Positions 1 through 8,391 of a stretch of 64,000 nucleotides of DNA are shown piece by piece (positions within the stretch are counted from its first letter, which is position 1; every line of letters starts with the position of its first letter). Made by a program: the position numbers and the translations under genes. The notes beneath the pieces are model-generated. The model searched no databases and was not told where the DNA came from. It saw only the letters and a list, made by a program, of their open reading frames with translations. This stretch comes from Clostridioides difficile ATCC 9689 = DSM 1296 (lineage in GTDB: Bacteria > Bacillota > Clostridia > Peptostreptococcales > Peptostreptococcaceae), in NCBI RefSeq assembly GCF_001077535.1, contig NZ_CP011968.1, positions 1,550,001-1,614,000 on the forward strand. Direction: 5' to 3'.

Positions 1-1
1 A

Positions 2-949
2 TCTGAAAGTATGTCTTATTTTAAAAATACATTAGGAATAGACAGAGTTAAGAATGTGGAAAAGATTATAGAACCAATTTTTGATTATAAAAATAGAGTC
101 TCTGTAGTTGGATTTTCTGATATTTGTGAGTACAGAAATTCTGAATTTCCAAATGAGATGAGTAAAATTATATCTAATATATCAAAGATTACAGAAGGTC
201 ATACATTAGCTCTTTTTAATAGTAAAGATAGACAAGAAAAAACTTATGAAATATTGAAAAAATACTTACATAGTTTTAACTTAGAAATTTATGCTGATAA
301 AAAGGGCATTAGACACCTTAATGATTTAAATAGAAAATGTGTAGTACTTGGCTCAAAAGGATGTTTTGAAGGCGTAGACATTCCAGGGGATGGTTTGGTT
401 TGTGTAACTTTAGACAAGCTTCCGAATCTAAATCCAAAAGACCCTTTGTATTTTACTATAATGAAGAAGTATGGTATAGACTACTATACTATAAATTATC
501 CTCAAATGACCATAAAGGTAAAGCAAGCTATGGGGAGAATTTTAAGAAGCAAATATGACTATGGATGTTTTGTGATTTTTGATGTAGGAACTAATATAAG
601 TGTTTTAAAGAGATTAGAGAAAGATTTACACGATTGTAAAATTTCAAAGGTTAATAGCAATGAGTTTTATACTTATATAAGGCGACATTTAAATAAATCT
701 AGAAGTTTAATACTAAAATCTGTTATATTTGATACTATAAAAGCGTTGAATGTTGATGCTAAAATGGATAACAATGATGTTGATAAGGATATTATAAAAA
801 AAGATATAAATGAAAATATAAGACAAAGAGCTGTAAAAGGAGAAGTGTACCATATTGATATTATAAAAAAAGATATGAAAGTAAAATATTTTGATAGAAA
901 CTATCTTATAAATTTAGATATATTTATGAGAGAAGAAGATAAAAATTAA
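2..949 (+). CDS. DinG-like superfamily 2 helicase, C-terminal part (5' end outside window)
   Basis: The reading frame is already open at base 2, so this is the 3' part of a longer gene. About 315 residues are visible. They match the second RecA-like domain of XPD/DinG-type helicases: a GSKGCFEGVDIPG segment (like the motif where these enzymes couple ATP and DNA binding) and QAMGRILR, the helicase motif VI with its arginine finger. Proteins of this family unwind 5'-tailed DNA and DNA:RNA hybrids. The ATP-binding motifs and any Fe-S cysteines would lie upstream and cannot be judged. The gene ends 17 bases before the RNase H start, so the two are probably co-transcribed. The family call is firm; the exact subfamily is inferred. 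Confidence 0.8.
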   Translation, partial: SESMSYFKNTLGIDRVKNVEKIIEPIFDYKNRVSVVGFSDICEYRNSEFPNEMSKIISNISKITEGHTLALFNSKDRQEKTYEILKKYLHSFNLEIYADKKGIRHLNDLNRKCVVLGSKGCFEGVDIPGDGLVCVTLDKLPNLNPKDPLYFTIMKKYGIDYYTINYPQMTIKVKQAMGRILRSKYDYGCFVIFDVGTNISVLKRLEKDLHDCKISKVNSNEFYTYIRRHLNKSRSLILKSVIFDTIKALNVDAKMDNNDVDKDIIKKDINENIRQRAVKGEVYHIDIIKKDMKVKYFDRNYLINLDIFMREEDKN

Positions 950-966
950 GAGTGGGAGTGATATAT

Positions 967-1566
967 TTGGCAAAACAAAAGTTTTATGCTGTGAAAAAAG
1001 GTAAAAATATAGGTGTATATAATACATGGGATGAGTGCAAAAAACAAGTAAATGGATTCTCAGGAGCTGAATATAAGAGTTTTTCTACTTTTCAAGAAGC
1101 TAAAGAATATATTGATGGGTCAGAAAAATTGAGTTTTCAAGAAGATAAGGAGTTTATAGAAGCATATGTAGATGGAAGTTATGAACATTCAGTAAAAATG
1201 TATGGTTCGGGTGTTGTGATTTTAAAAAATAATGAAGTTATAAAAACTTATAGTGAAAAAGGAAAAGAGAAAACTTTAGTAAGTATGAGAAATGTAGCTG
1301 GAGAGATAGAGGCTTCTAAAATTGCAATGCAGTACTGTATTGACAATAATGTTCAAAACTTGATTTTATACTTTGACTATGAAGGGATTGAAAAGTGGTG
1401 TACTGGAGTTTGGAAAACAAATAAAGAAGGAACTATAGCATATAAAAATTTCTATGACAGTATTAAGAATAAGCTTAATGTAAAATTTACAAAGGTTAAA
1501 GCTCATTCTGGAAATAAGTATAATGAGGAAGCTGATAAATTAGCTAAAAAAGCTATTGGTGTATAA
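967..1566 (+). CDS. rnhA: Ribonuclease HI with N-terminal viroplasmin-like domain
   Basis: The protein has about 199 residues. The N-terminus (KFYAVKKGKNIGVY, residues about 4-48) is the caulimovirus viroplasmin/RNase H1 hybrid-binding domain. The C-terminal domain has the RNase HI catalytic acids: D in AYVDGSY, E in AGEIEA, D in YFDYEG and D in EEADKLAK. It cleaves the RNA strand of RNA:DNA hybrids. I chose the TTG start at 967 because a GGGAG site lies 8 bases upstream; a GTG at 952 is in frame but falls inside that site. It follows the helicase gene closely, which suggests a joint role in removing R-loops (inference). Confidence 0.88.
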   Translation: MAKQKFYAVKKGKNIGVYNTWDECKKQVNGFSGAEYKSFSTFQEAKEYIDGSEKLSFQEDKEFIEAYVDGSYEHSVKMYGSGVVILKNNEVIKTYSEKGKEKTLVSMRNVAGEIEASKIAMQYCIDNNVQNLILYFDYEGIEKWCTGVWKTNKEGTIAYKNFYDSIKNKLNVKFTKVKAHSGNKYNEEADKLAKKAIGV

Positions 1567-1675
1567 TAAAAAAATATTTATACATAATTACATGGTATAA
1601 GAGTATATCTAAATTCCTACTTTATAATTAAACAACTTGTAATTAAACAACTTATAATTAAATAAATTTTGATTA

Positions 1676-1778
1676 AAAAAGCAGATTGTATTATGAAAAA
1701 ATAAGTATCTAATTTATAAACAATTAATAATAGTATTAATTAGATACAACTTATTTAATATAATAAAATCTGCTTTTT
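1676..1778. terminator. Long imperfect hairpin between convergent genes, probable bidirectional terminator
   Basis: The 12-base arm AAAAAGCAGATT at 1676-1687 is exactly complementary to AATCTGCTTTTT at 1767-1778. Inner arms near 1701-1716 (AAGTATCTAATTTA) and 1736-1755 (TAATTAGATACAACTTATT) pair imperfectly. It lies between rnhA (plus) and cotE (minus) and has U-runs in both directions. The arms are longer and further apart than in most terminators. The rest of 1567-1807 is AT-rich with short direct repeats (AATTAAACAACTT at about 1626-1652). Confidence 0.6.
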
Positions 1779-1807
1779 ATATAACTATAAAATTTTCCTA
1801 CATTCTA

Positions 1808-3937
1808 TTAGAATTGCCCATAAATACCTTCAAGTTCTTCTTTTAATACTTCAGGGTCATTTATACCAATAGACATGGTTCTAGCCAGTATATTTGCTTG
1901 GTCATAAGTTGATGTCCATGAGAATACACCACCTAGACAATTTCTAAGAACATATTGAGTTTTTAAGAATATTGATAAAGCATCATCATATGACATTGCA
2001 AAATCTCCATCCTTAACTAAATATGGAACTTGAGCAGTATTATCAAATCTATATTCATATCCATTTTTATTTATATAATCCCTTCTAAGCTCATCATAAG
2101 TTCTTGTTATAGTAGCACCTAATCTTCCATAAAATGGTATACCAAGAAGGATTTTTTCAGAAGGCATTCCAGCATTCTCAAGATTTCTTACCATTGCATC
2201 AACACTATATCCTGGCAAAGATAAGTCTGAATCAAAAAGATTTGCTTGATGTTTTCTACCATTTGGGCCTGTTTCACCTGCTGTAAAATCATAACTCATA
2301 AGATTAAAATAATCTATTATAGGAGCTATTTTATCTATTTCAGCACTTGAATTTATATATCCTCTATCTCCTGTTCCAGCTACACTAAGCCATTTATCAT
2401 CTCCTATAACATCTCTTATGGCAGTTAGTAAGAGTGTAAAGTTTTCTCTATCTTGAGGTCTTGATGTTATTCCAGATGCACTACTTCCAGGATATTCCCA
2501 GTCTATATCTATTCCATCTAAAGCATATTCATTTATCATCTGATTGACCTGTCTTGCAAAATTATATCTAGATGTAGGTGTTAATGCTGCATCAGAGAAT
2601 CCTTCAGCTCCCCAACCTCCAATAGCTACAATTACTTTTAAGCTAGGTTTTTCACCTTTAAGAGCAAGTAATTGATTTAAAAATCTAGGATAAGGAATAA
2701 ACAAATTTCCAGACTGGTCTATCTCAGCAAAAGCAAATATAACTGCATCTAATAGTTGAGCATCTACATTAGTTGGATTTCCAAGAACATATTCTGCTAC
2801 AATTGGATTTATATCTGGACAGTTTGCATTTTCAACTATTGGATTGTATGGGTCTGTTATTTGTGGTCTAACTAATTTTTTTGAATCTTTTAAAGTTTTC
2901 ATAGCTATTTTTTTAGTATTTTTTTCGCTAGTATAATCGTAGTTTTTATAATTATGTTTATAGAAATCTTCATAACTACTATCTTCTTTATCATAGCTAG
3001 AATTTATTTTGTCGCAAGATTCATCTTTATCATAGTTAAAATTCATTTCATCACAAGACTTATCTTTAAACTTATCTTGTTTGGAGTTGTGAACTTTGTT
3101 AGTATTTTTAGTATGTTTTTTCTCATGGTTGCAATCATCTTTAATATCAGTCTTGTGTTCTTGTTTACAATCAAGAGCTTTGTTCAGGTAGTCATGATGT
3201 TCATGTTCACAGTTACATTCATTTTCAATGTTTTTAGTATGTTCTTTTTTCCAGCTACAAGTATTATCAATTTTCTTGCTCACTTCTTCATCATTATAAT
3301 TATCTGGTACAAAACATAAGTACCAGTCCATACATGAATATTTCTTATTACAACTGTTAACTCTATTTTTTAATTCCTTATAGTTTTTAGGATAAGGTAA
3401 AATCACTGGCATTCCAGGAAACCAGTTTGCAGGAGTAACTATATTATCTCTATCACTAGTCTGAAGTGCATCTACTATTCTAAGTATTTCTGGAATATTT
3501 CTTCCTGTAGTTAGTGGATAATAAAGAATCGTTCTTAGAATTTGATTATTATCTATAATAAATACAGAGCGAACAGTTGATGTATCACTCATTGGTTTTG
3601 ATATCATGCCGTATAACTTGGCAATTCTCATATCTCTATCTTCTATAATAGGAAATGGAATTTCTACACCTGTAAGTAAAGAAATATTATACATCCAAGC
3701 TAAATGTGAACTGTTACTATCAACACTTAGACCAATTAGTTCTGTATTTCTTTTTTTAAATTCGTCATAATATTTAGCAAAACATAAAAATTCTGTAGTA
3801 CAAACTGGTGTAAAATCACCAGGATGTGAAAATAAAACAATCCAATTACCCTTATAGTCAGAGAGTCTAATAGGACCATTTGTTGTATTGGCTTTAAAAT
3901 CAGGAGCCTTTGACCCTAAACTTGGCAAATTTGGCAT
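1808..3937 (-). CDS. cotE: CotE: peroxiredoxin-chitinase fusion, spore coat protein
   Basis: The protein has about 709 residues in three parts. Residues 1-170 are an AhpC/1-Cys-type peroxiredoxin with the peroxidatic cysteine in DFTPVCTTE. Residues about 205-360 form a hydrophilic spacer rich in Cys, His, Lys, Asp and Tyr. The rest is a GH18 chitinase with the catalytic motif DGIDIDWE (the last E is the acid/base). This combination matches C. difficile CotE, a known spore-surface protein that degrades chitin-like or mucin sugars. I placed the start at ATG 3937, which has GGGGTG 7 bases upstream; the in-frame GTG at 3946 is part of that site. The gene stands alone between terminators. A sporulation sigma-K promoter would be expected, but I could not identify one confidently. 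Confidence 0.95.
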   Translation of the reverse strand: MPNLPSLGSKAPDFKANTTNGPIRLSDYKGNWIVLFSHPGDFTPVCTTEFLCFAKYYDEFKKRNTELIGLSVDSNSSHLAWMYNISLLTGVEIPFPIIEDRDMRIAKLYGMISKPMSDTSTVRSVFIIDNNQILRTILYYPLTTGRNIPEILRIVDALQTSDRDNIVTPANWFPGMPVILPYPKNYKELKNRVNSCNKKYSCMDWYLCFVPDNYNDEEVSKKIDNTCSWKKEHTKNIENECNCEHEHHDYLNKALDCKQEHKTDIKDDCNHEKKHTKNTNKVHNSKQDKFKDKSCDEMNFNYDKDESCDKINSSYDKEDSSYEDFYKHNYKNYDYTSEKNTKKIAMKTLKDSKKLVRPQITDPYNPIVENANCPDINPIVAEYVLGNPTNVDAQLLDAVIFAFAEIDQSGNLFIPYPRFLNQLLALKGEKPSLKVIVAIGGWGAEGFSDAALTPTSRYNFARQVNQMINEYALDGIDIDWEYPGSSASGITSRPQDRENFTLLLTAIRDVIGDDKWLSVAGTGDRGYINSSAEIDKIAPIIDYFNLMSYDFTAGETGPNGRKHQANLFDSDLSLPGYSVDAMVRNLENAGMPSEKILLGIPFYGRLGATITRTYDELRRDYINKNGYEYRFDNTAQVPYLVKDGDFAMSYDDALSIFLKTQYVLRNCLGGVFSWTSTYDQANILARTMSIGINDPEVLKEELEGIYGQF

Positions 3938-4169
3938 GTAAATCACCCCTCAATAAATTATCATTTATTTTATTCTATTAATTAATACATATTAGTGTTA
4001 CTATTTTATTAAAAGTTAAGTAATCCTTATGTCAAAAAAAGATATTTATTAAAAAGATTTAATATTTTCCTAATATAAATGACAATAGTAATTGCTATTT
4101 TTTTACTAATTTGGTATAGTAATGGATAAGGGGTAGTGTCAATTTTAGTGATTATACGAGGTGAGTGGA

Positions 4170-4451
4170 TTGAAAAAAATTCTAAGAATTTTAGTTATCT
4201 CCATGATGATATGTTTTGCAATGACTTTTGCATTAGTGTTAATAAATTCAGTTATGGGAGTACATATAGGATTGGATTATTACTTTTTGATGGGAAGTGT
4301 GCTTACAGTTTGTTTAACAATTGGAATTGTTTTATGCAATGCTAGAAAAATATTTGATAGCAAAGCTATACACAAGACAAGAACGAAAACTGTCAGTAAT
4401 AATAAAAAACAAAAGAGTCATTCTAGGGATATAAAAAGAAAGATATCATAA
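4170..4451 (+). CDS. Small two-helix membrane protein of unknown function
   Basis: This is a protein of about 93 residues that I do not recognise. It has two hydrophobic segments (about residues 4-26 and 37-56) followed by a strongly basic tail ending RDIKRKIS, which suggests an integral membrane protein with a cytoplasmic C-terminus. The likely start is TTG at 4170, with GAGGTGAG about 8 bases upstream; the GTG at 4161 lies inside that site. It is divergent from cotE and is followed by a terminator, so it is probably a single-gene unit. Confidence 0.6.
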   Translation: MKKILRILVISMMICFAMTFALVLINSVMGVHIGLDYYFLMGSVLTVCLTIGIVLCNARKIFDSKAIHKTRTKTVSNNKKQKSHSRDIKRKIS

Positions 4452-4501
4452 TTTATGTAAAGGAAATATTTATGTATAAAATAATGATTGATAGGTAAAA
4501 T

Positions 4502-4536
4502 AAAAACACGATTTAACTTGTGTTTTTATTTTTTTT
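4502..4536 (+). terminator. Intrinsic terminator
   Basis: AAAAACAC at 4502-4509 pairs with GTGTTTTT at 4520-4527, and a run of T residues follows to 4536. It closes the small membrane-protein gene. Confidence 0.8.
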
Positions 4537-4616
4537 CAAGAATTATGATATAATAACCAATAAGAAATTTAGTTTACCATAAAATATAAAGATTATTAAA
4601 TGGAGAGGGAACTATA

Positions 4617-6008
4617 ATGAATTTTAGAGATTTATTTGAGAAGGCTGTAGATTTTATTGATGAAAAAAGGAAATCTATAGTTGCGATTTCATTATCAACA
4701 TTAGGTGTAATTGCTTTGATAATAGTATTTTTCTTAAGTAGTAACGAGTTTAGTGTAGGAAATGAAGCTAATGAGTTGTTAAAGATTATAGAGAAAAGAC
4801 AGTATTCTATAGCTGTTGATTACTACACAAGTATAGAAAAAAAGTTTTCTGATTCAAAAATGGAAAGGTTTAATAAGTCTGTTTCTAAAAAAATAAATAA
4901 ATTGCTATTAAATAGTGGTGATAAATATTTAGATGGAGACATAAGTCAAGAAAGTTTTATTGGATTAATAAATACCGTGAAAGAATTAAACAAAATAAGT
5001 ATAGATGTGGATGACTTATTAGCTCAAGCTGATAGAGTTAGAGAAATGTATAAAGAAGAAAATACTACTTATGATATTGCCATTAACTACATAAGTACTG
5101 TTTCAATATTAAATGGTATGGGTAGTAACCTAGATGTATACAAACAGAATATAGAAACAATCAAAGAGTCTAGAGATGTTTATGACTCAGCAGTAAAAGA
5201 CCAAAAAGCATATAAGTATTATGAAGCTATTGAAAAGTATAATAAAGTATTAAAAGAAGATGAAAAGTATTACAGTATGGCTCAAAATGGGAAAGAACAA
5301 TGTATTGAAGAAATGTATGATTACTATATAAGTAGAGCTGAAGAGGCAAATACTTCTGGAGATTATGAAAGAGCATTACAATATATTGAGTATTTAAAAG
5401 ACGATTATTCAGATGATGAAAAGGTACAGAGTTTAGAAAAAAAATATAAAAAGAATTTATCATTGTATACTTTAACATCTGATGACATTATAAATGTAAT
5501 AGCTAAAAAAAGTGGCAAAGACAAGGCAAATCTATCTATAAATTCACTTCCACAAATGATAAAAAATAATAAATACTATTATGCTGAAGTATATGAGTAT
5601 GATAAATTAATAAATGAAGTTTTGGTAAGTGCAAAAACTAAAGATTTATATTCATATAAAGATGGTAAAAAAGATTACAAAGTAGATTATGGTGATGGAT
5701 ACTTTAGAATATTAGAAGATGGAAGTTATCAATTTGGCATTACAAAAGATAAAGCTAAGTTTGTGTTAACTAATACTCTCGATGAAAAAGAAAATAAGTA
5801 TAAAAAGATTGAGATATTAGATATAGAGAAAGCAGATAGATATGTAAAAAGTAAAAAGAGTTTAGAAGAATTGTTTGGAAAATATAAAAATATTTATTAT
5901 TATGCTGTAGTAAATAAAGGCTTATTTAGAGGCAAAGAAGTTTATGCTATTAATATTTACAATGAAAAAATATATGCCATATCAGAAAATGGACTAAATG
6001 AATATTAA
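4617..6008 (+). CDS. Membrane-anchored helical-repeat (TPR-like) protein
   Basis: This 463-residue protein starts at ATG 4617 behind GGAGAGGG. A short cytoplasmic leader is followed by one transmembrane helix (about residues 20-42), and the rest is predicted to face outside. Residues about 45-290 are strongly helical with TPR-like periodicity (for example YYEAIEKYNKVLKEDEKYY and GDYERALQYIEYLKDDY). The last 170 residues form a separate, charged alpha/beta region with many Tyr and Lys. I do not recognise that C-terminal domain. It may act as a scaffold at the cell surface. The next gene encodes a VanW-family envelope protein, which fits but does not prove an envelope role. Confidence 0.7.
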   Translation: MNFRDLFEKAVDFIDEKRKSIVAISLSTLGVIALIIVFFLSSNEFSVGNEANELLKIIEKRQYSIAVDYYTSIEKKFSDSKMERFNKSVSKKINKLLLNSGDKYLDGDISQESFIGLINTVKELNKISIDVDDLLAQADRVREMYKEENTTYDIAINYISTVSILNGMGSNLDVYKQNIETIKESRDVYDSAVKDQKAYKYYEAIEKYNKVLKEDEKYYSMAQNGKEQCIEEMYDYYISRAEEANTSGDYERALQYIEYLKDDYSDDEKVQSLEKKYKKNLSLYTLTSDDIINVIAKKSGKDKANLSINSLPQMIKNNKYYYAEVYEYDKLINEVLVSAKTKDLYSYKDGKKDYKVDYGDGYFRILEDGSYQFGITKDKAKFVLTNTLDEKENKYKKIEILDIEKADRYVKSKKSLEELFGKYKNIYYYAVVNKGLFRGKEVYAINIYNEKIYAISENGLNEY

Positions 6009-6118
6009 TAATATTAAATTAATATATAATTAAAAAGTTTTTGGGGTTTTAAGGCGCATTATGTAGTAATATAATAATAGGGATATATAAATAATTTTAT
6101 TGTAAGGAGAAGTATGGG

Positions 6119-7588
6119 ATGAGTAATGTGAACAAAAAGCTAGTTATAGCTATTGGAGCTGTAGCATTAGTAGTAATAATTTTTATAGGCATAATGTGCA
6201 TGCAATTTAAAGGGGAGAAAATAGCAAAAAACACATATGTTAATGGAGTAAATATTGGAAAATTAACTAAATCACAAGCAAAACAGGAATTAGCTAAAAA
6301 ATACAAATTAGAGAATGTTGATTTTAATTACAATGATAAAAGTTGGAAAGTAAAGAGCAAAGATTTAAATTTATCTACTGACCTGGATAAAACAGTAGAA
6401 AACGCATATAATTTAAATAGAAAGAGTGCTTTCTTTGGCAATCTATCAAAAACTATTTCAGCAAATTTTGGCAAAAAAAGCAACTTAGTAGTTGTGATAA
6501 ATTATGATAAAAATAAATTAAAAGCAGAAATGGAAAAGATAGCTAAAGAAATAGATGTAGATGTAAAAGATGCTACACTTGATATAAGTGGTGAAAAAGT
6601 CAAGGTTATACCAGATTCTGATGGTCTTAAAATGGATATTTCTAAGAGTATGGAGAATTTTGATAATCAAACTAAAAAAGGTAACTATAAAAATGAGTTA
6701 GTAGTAAAAGCTACTCCAGCAAAAGTAAAAAAAGAGCAACTTGCTAATATAGATACAAATTTAGGTACGTATTCAACAACATTTAAAACTTCTCAAATAA
6801 ATAGAAGTATAAACATAAAATTAGCAACAGATAATATAAGTAATGTATTACTTATGCCAGGAGAAACTTTCTCATTTAATAAACATACAGGGAAAAGAAG
6901 TAAGGAAAATGGATATAAAAGTGCACCTGTAATAATGGAAGGTGAGATGGAAGAAGATTATGGTGGAGGAGTTTGTCAAGTTTCATCTACGTTATACAAT
7001 TCTGTGTTATACGCAGGTTTAGAAATTGTTAATGTAAAAAATCATACTATACCGTCAAGTTATGTTCCAAAAGGAAGAGATGCAACTGTTGCAGATAGTG
7101 GAATAGATTTCTTATTTAAAAATAATCTAAAGCATCCAGTTTACATAAAAAATTACGTTTCAGGAAATCAAATTGTTTGCAATATATATGGAAGTGCAGA
7201 AGATAAACAAAATATAACAATATCAACAAAATTAGATGGCGTTTCACAAACTACAATGAAAAGAGTTAATGACCCTACAATGCCTAAAGGTAAAGAAAAA
7301 GTAGACAAAAGTGGAAGAAATGCATATTCTGTATCAACATATAGAACATTTAATGATGCAAATGGTAAAAAAATTAAAACTGAAAAAATAGCTAATTCAT
7401 ATTATCCTAAGAAGGAAGGTATTATATTAGTTGGGACTATGGAACCAAAACCAGAGGAAAAACCAAATACAGACGAAAATAAGAATAATCAAAATACAAA
7501 CAATCAAAATCCAAATAATCAACAAAAACCAGAAACACCACCAACTGATAATAAGCCTAATGAGACACAACCACAACCGCAAGCTTAA
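6119..7588 (+). CDS. VanW family protein with PG-binding-4 domain
   Basis: The 489-residue protein starts at ATG 6119 with AAGGAGA upstream. A transmembrane helix (about 9-29) is followed by a PG_binding_4-type domain (about 40-205) and a VanW domain (about 215-350) containing GETFSFN, GGGVCQVSSTLYN and NHTIPSSYVPKG. A G5-like segment follows, then a disordered tail rich in Asn, Gln, Pro and Lys from about 440. VanW is named from vancomycin-resistance clusters but its biochemical role is not established; no van ligase or dipeptidase genes are nearby. A cell-wall-facing role is likely. This should not be read as evidence of vancomycin resistance. Confidence 0.9.
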   Translation: MSNVNKKLVIAIGAVALVVIIFIGIMCMQFKGEKIAKNTYVNGVNIGKLTKSQAKQELAKKYKLENVDFNYNDKSWKVKSKDLNLSTDLDKTVENAYNLNRKSAFFGNLSKTISANFGKKSNLVVVINYDKNKLKAEMEKIAKEIDVDVKDATLDISGEKVKVIPDSDGLKMDISKSMENFDNQTKKGNYKNELVVKATPAKVKKEQLANIDTNLGTYSTTFKTSQINRSINIKLATDNISNVLLMPGETFSFNKHTGKRSKENGYKSAPVIMEGEMEEDYGGGVCQVSSTLYNSVLYAGLEIVNVKNHTIPSSYVPKGRDATVADSGIDFLFKNNLKHPVYIKNYVSGNQIVCNIYGSAEDKQNITISTKLDGVSQTTMKRVNDPTMPKGKEKVDKSGRNAYSVSTYRTFNDANGKKIKTEKIANSYYPKKEGIILVGTMEPKPEEKPNTDENKNNQNTNNQNPNNQQKPETPPTDNKPNETQPQPQA

Positions 7589-7652
7589 AGTTCTCAAGAA
7601 TAGGATTTATGTAGAGTAATAAAAAATATAAATCTAAATAGGAGGGATTACT

Positions 7653-8246
7653 TTGAATTTAAATAATATAACGAATTACGTTCAAAGTATTTGCGAGAAT
7701 ATTTCTAATGTCTTGGATGTAGATGTTACTTTAGTTACAAAAGATTTAACTAGGATAGCAGGTACAGGAATATTCAGAGGTAAAATAGGAGAGACAATAT
7801 CAGAGAAGTCAGTGTACTCTCTTGTTTTAAAAGATGGGAAATCCTATGTTATAAATAAAGAAATAGAAGAGAACTGTAATAAATGTGCAAATAGAGAAAA
7901 TTGTAAAGAGTTAGCTGATATATGTACTCCCGTTAAAATGGGAGAGCATATACTTGGAATCTTGGGTATAGCTGCGTTTAATGAAGAACAAAAAGAAAAG
8001 ATACTTTCAAAAGATAAGGAGTTAACTGCTTTTGTAAGGAGTATGTCTGATTTAATATCTTTTAAACTAGATGAACTTTATAAACAAGAAGTTAAGACTA
8101 TAGATGACCTTGAGAGGGAAGCTATAGAAAATGCCATAAAGAAATATGGAAGTAATACAGAAGGTATGAAAAAAGTAGCTGAGGCATTAAATATAGGTAT
8201 AGCTACACTCTATAGAAAAGTAAAAAAATTCAACATTAAAAGTTAA
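7653..8246 (+). CDS. Sensor-domain transcriptional regulator with Fis-type HTH
   Basis: This 197-residue protein starts at TTG 7653, 7 bases after AGGAGGG. The N-terminal domain (about 1-145) resembles the PAS/GAF-like sensor at the front of clostridial sigma-54-dependent activators (IAGTGIF, KDGKSYVI, GEHILGILGIAAF). It contains four cysteines in a C-x2-C-x6-C-x6-C arrangement (CNKC...ENC...DIC) that could bind metal or an Fe-S cluster. The C-terminus (about 155-197) is a Fis-type helix-turn-helix (KVAEALNIGIATLYRKVKKF). The central AAA+ sigma-54 domain is absent, so it cannot activate sigma-54 polymerase itself. Its targets are unknown. It stands alone before a terminator. Confidence 0.78.
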   Translation: MNLNNITNYVQSICENISNVLDVDVTLVTKDLTRIAGTGIFRGKIGETISEKSVYSLVLKDGKSYVINKEIEENCNKCANRENCKELADICTPVKMGEHILGILGIAAFNEEQKEKILSKDKELTAFVRSMSDLISFKLDELYKQEVKTIDDLEREAIENAIKKYGSNTEGMKKVAEALNIGIATLYRKVKKFNIKS

Positions 8247-8253
8247 TAGTATT

Positions 8254-8303
8254 GAAAAAGAGGTAACCTTTTTATGAAAAGAAGAGGATTACCTTTTTTA
8301 TTA
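8254..8303 (+). terminator. Intrinsic terminator
   Basis: AAAAAGAGGTAACC at about 8255-8268 pairs with GGATTACCTTTTTT at about 8286-8299 with one bulged base, ending in a T-rich tract. It follows the Fis-type regulator. Confidence 0.7.
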
Positions 8304-8331
8304 TGAGAATGGTGGAAAAATATGTATAGTT

Positions 8332-8365
8332 TTGACTTGACATATTAAATATGTTATCTTAAATA
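8332..8365 (+). promoter_or_regulatory. Putative sigma-A promoter for TPR membrane gene
   Basis: Two overlapping candidates lie here: TTGACT (8332) with TATCTT (8355) at 17-base spacing, and TTGACA (8337) with TAAATA (8360) at 17-base spacing. Either would give a transcript beginning just before the strong GGAGGTGA ribosome-binding site at 8379. Confidence 0.5.
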
Positions 8366-8391
8366 TATATTTTAGAGTGGAGGTGAGTATT

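Noticed and set aside
2954-3319. 121-codon hydrophobic frame on the plus strand
   Set aside because: It is the complement of the Lys/Asp/His-rich CotE linker, which automatically reads as hydrophobic; no ribosome-binding site.
3938-4050. Sigma-K promoter of cotE
   Set aside because: A spore-coat gene should have one, but no sequence close enough to the CATA-type -10 element could be identified with confidence.
4136-4345. 69-codon plus-strand frame overlapping the small membrane protein
   Set aside because: The other frame has the ribosome-binding site, two clear helices and a natural end before a terminator.
6119-7588. Vancomycin-resistance determinant
   Set aside because: VanW-family proteins are widespread without resistance, and no van ligase, dipeptidase or VanRS genes are adjacent.
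7431-7619. 62-codon plus-strand frame at the end of the VanW gene
   Set aside because: It is an alternative reading of the Asn/Gln/Pro-rich tail, which gives a repetitive Ile/Lys peptide.
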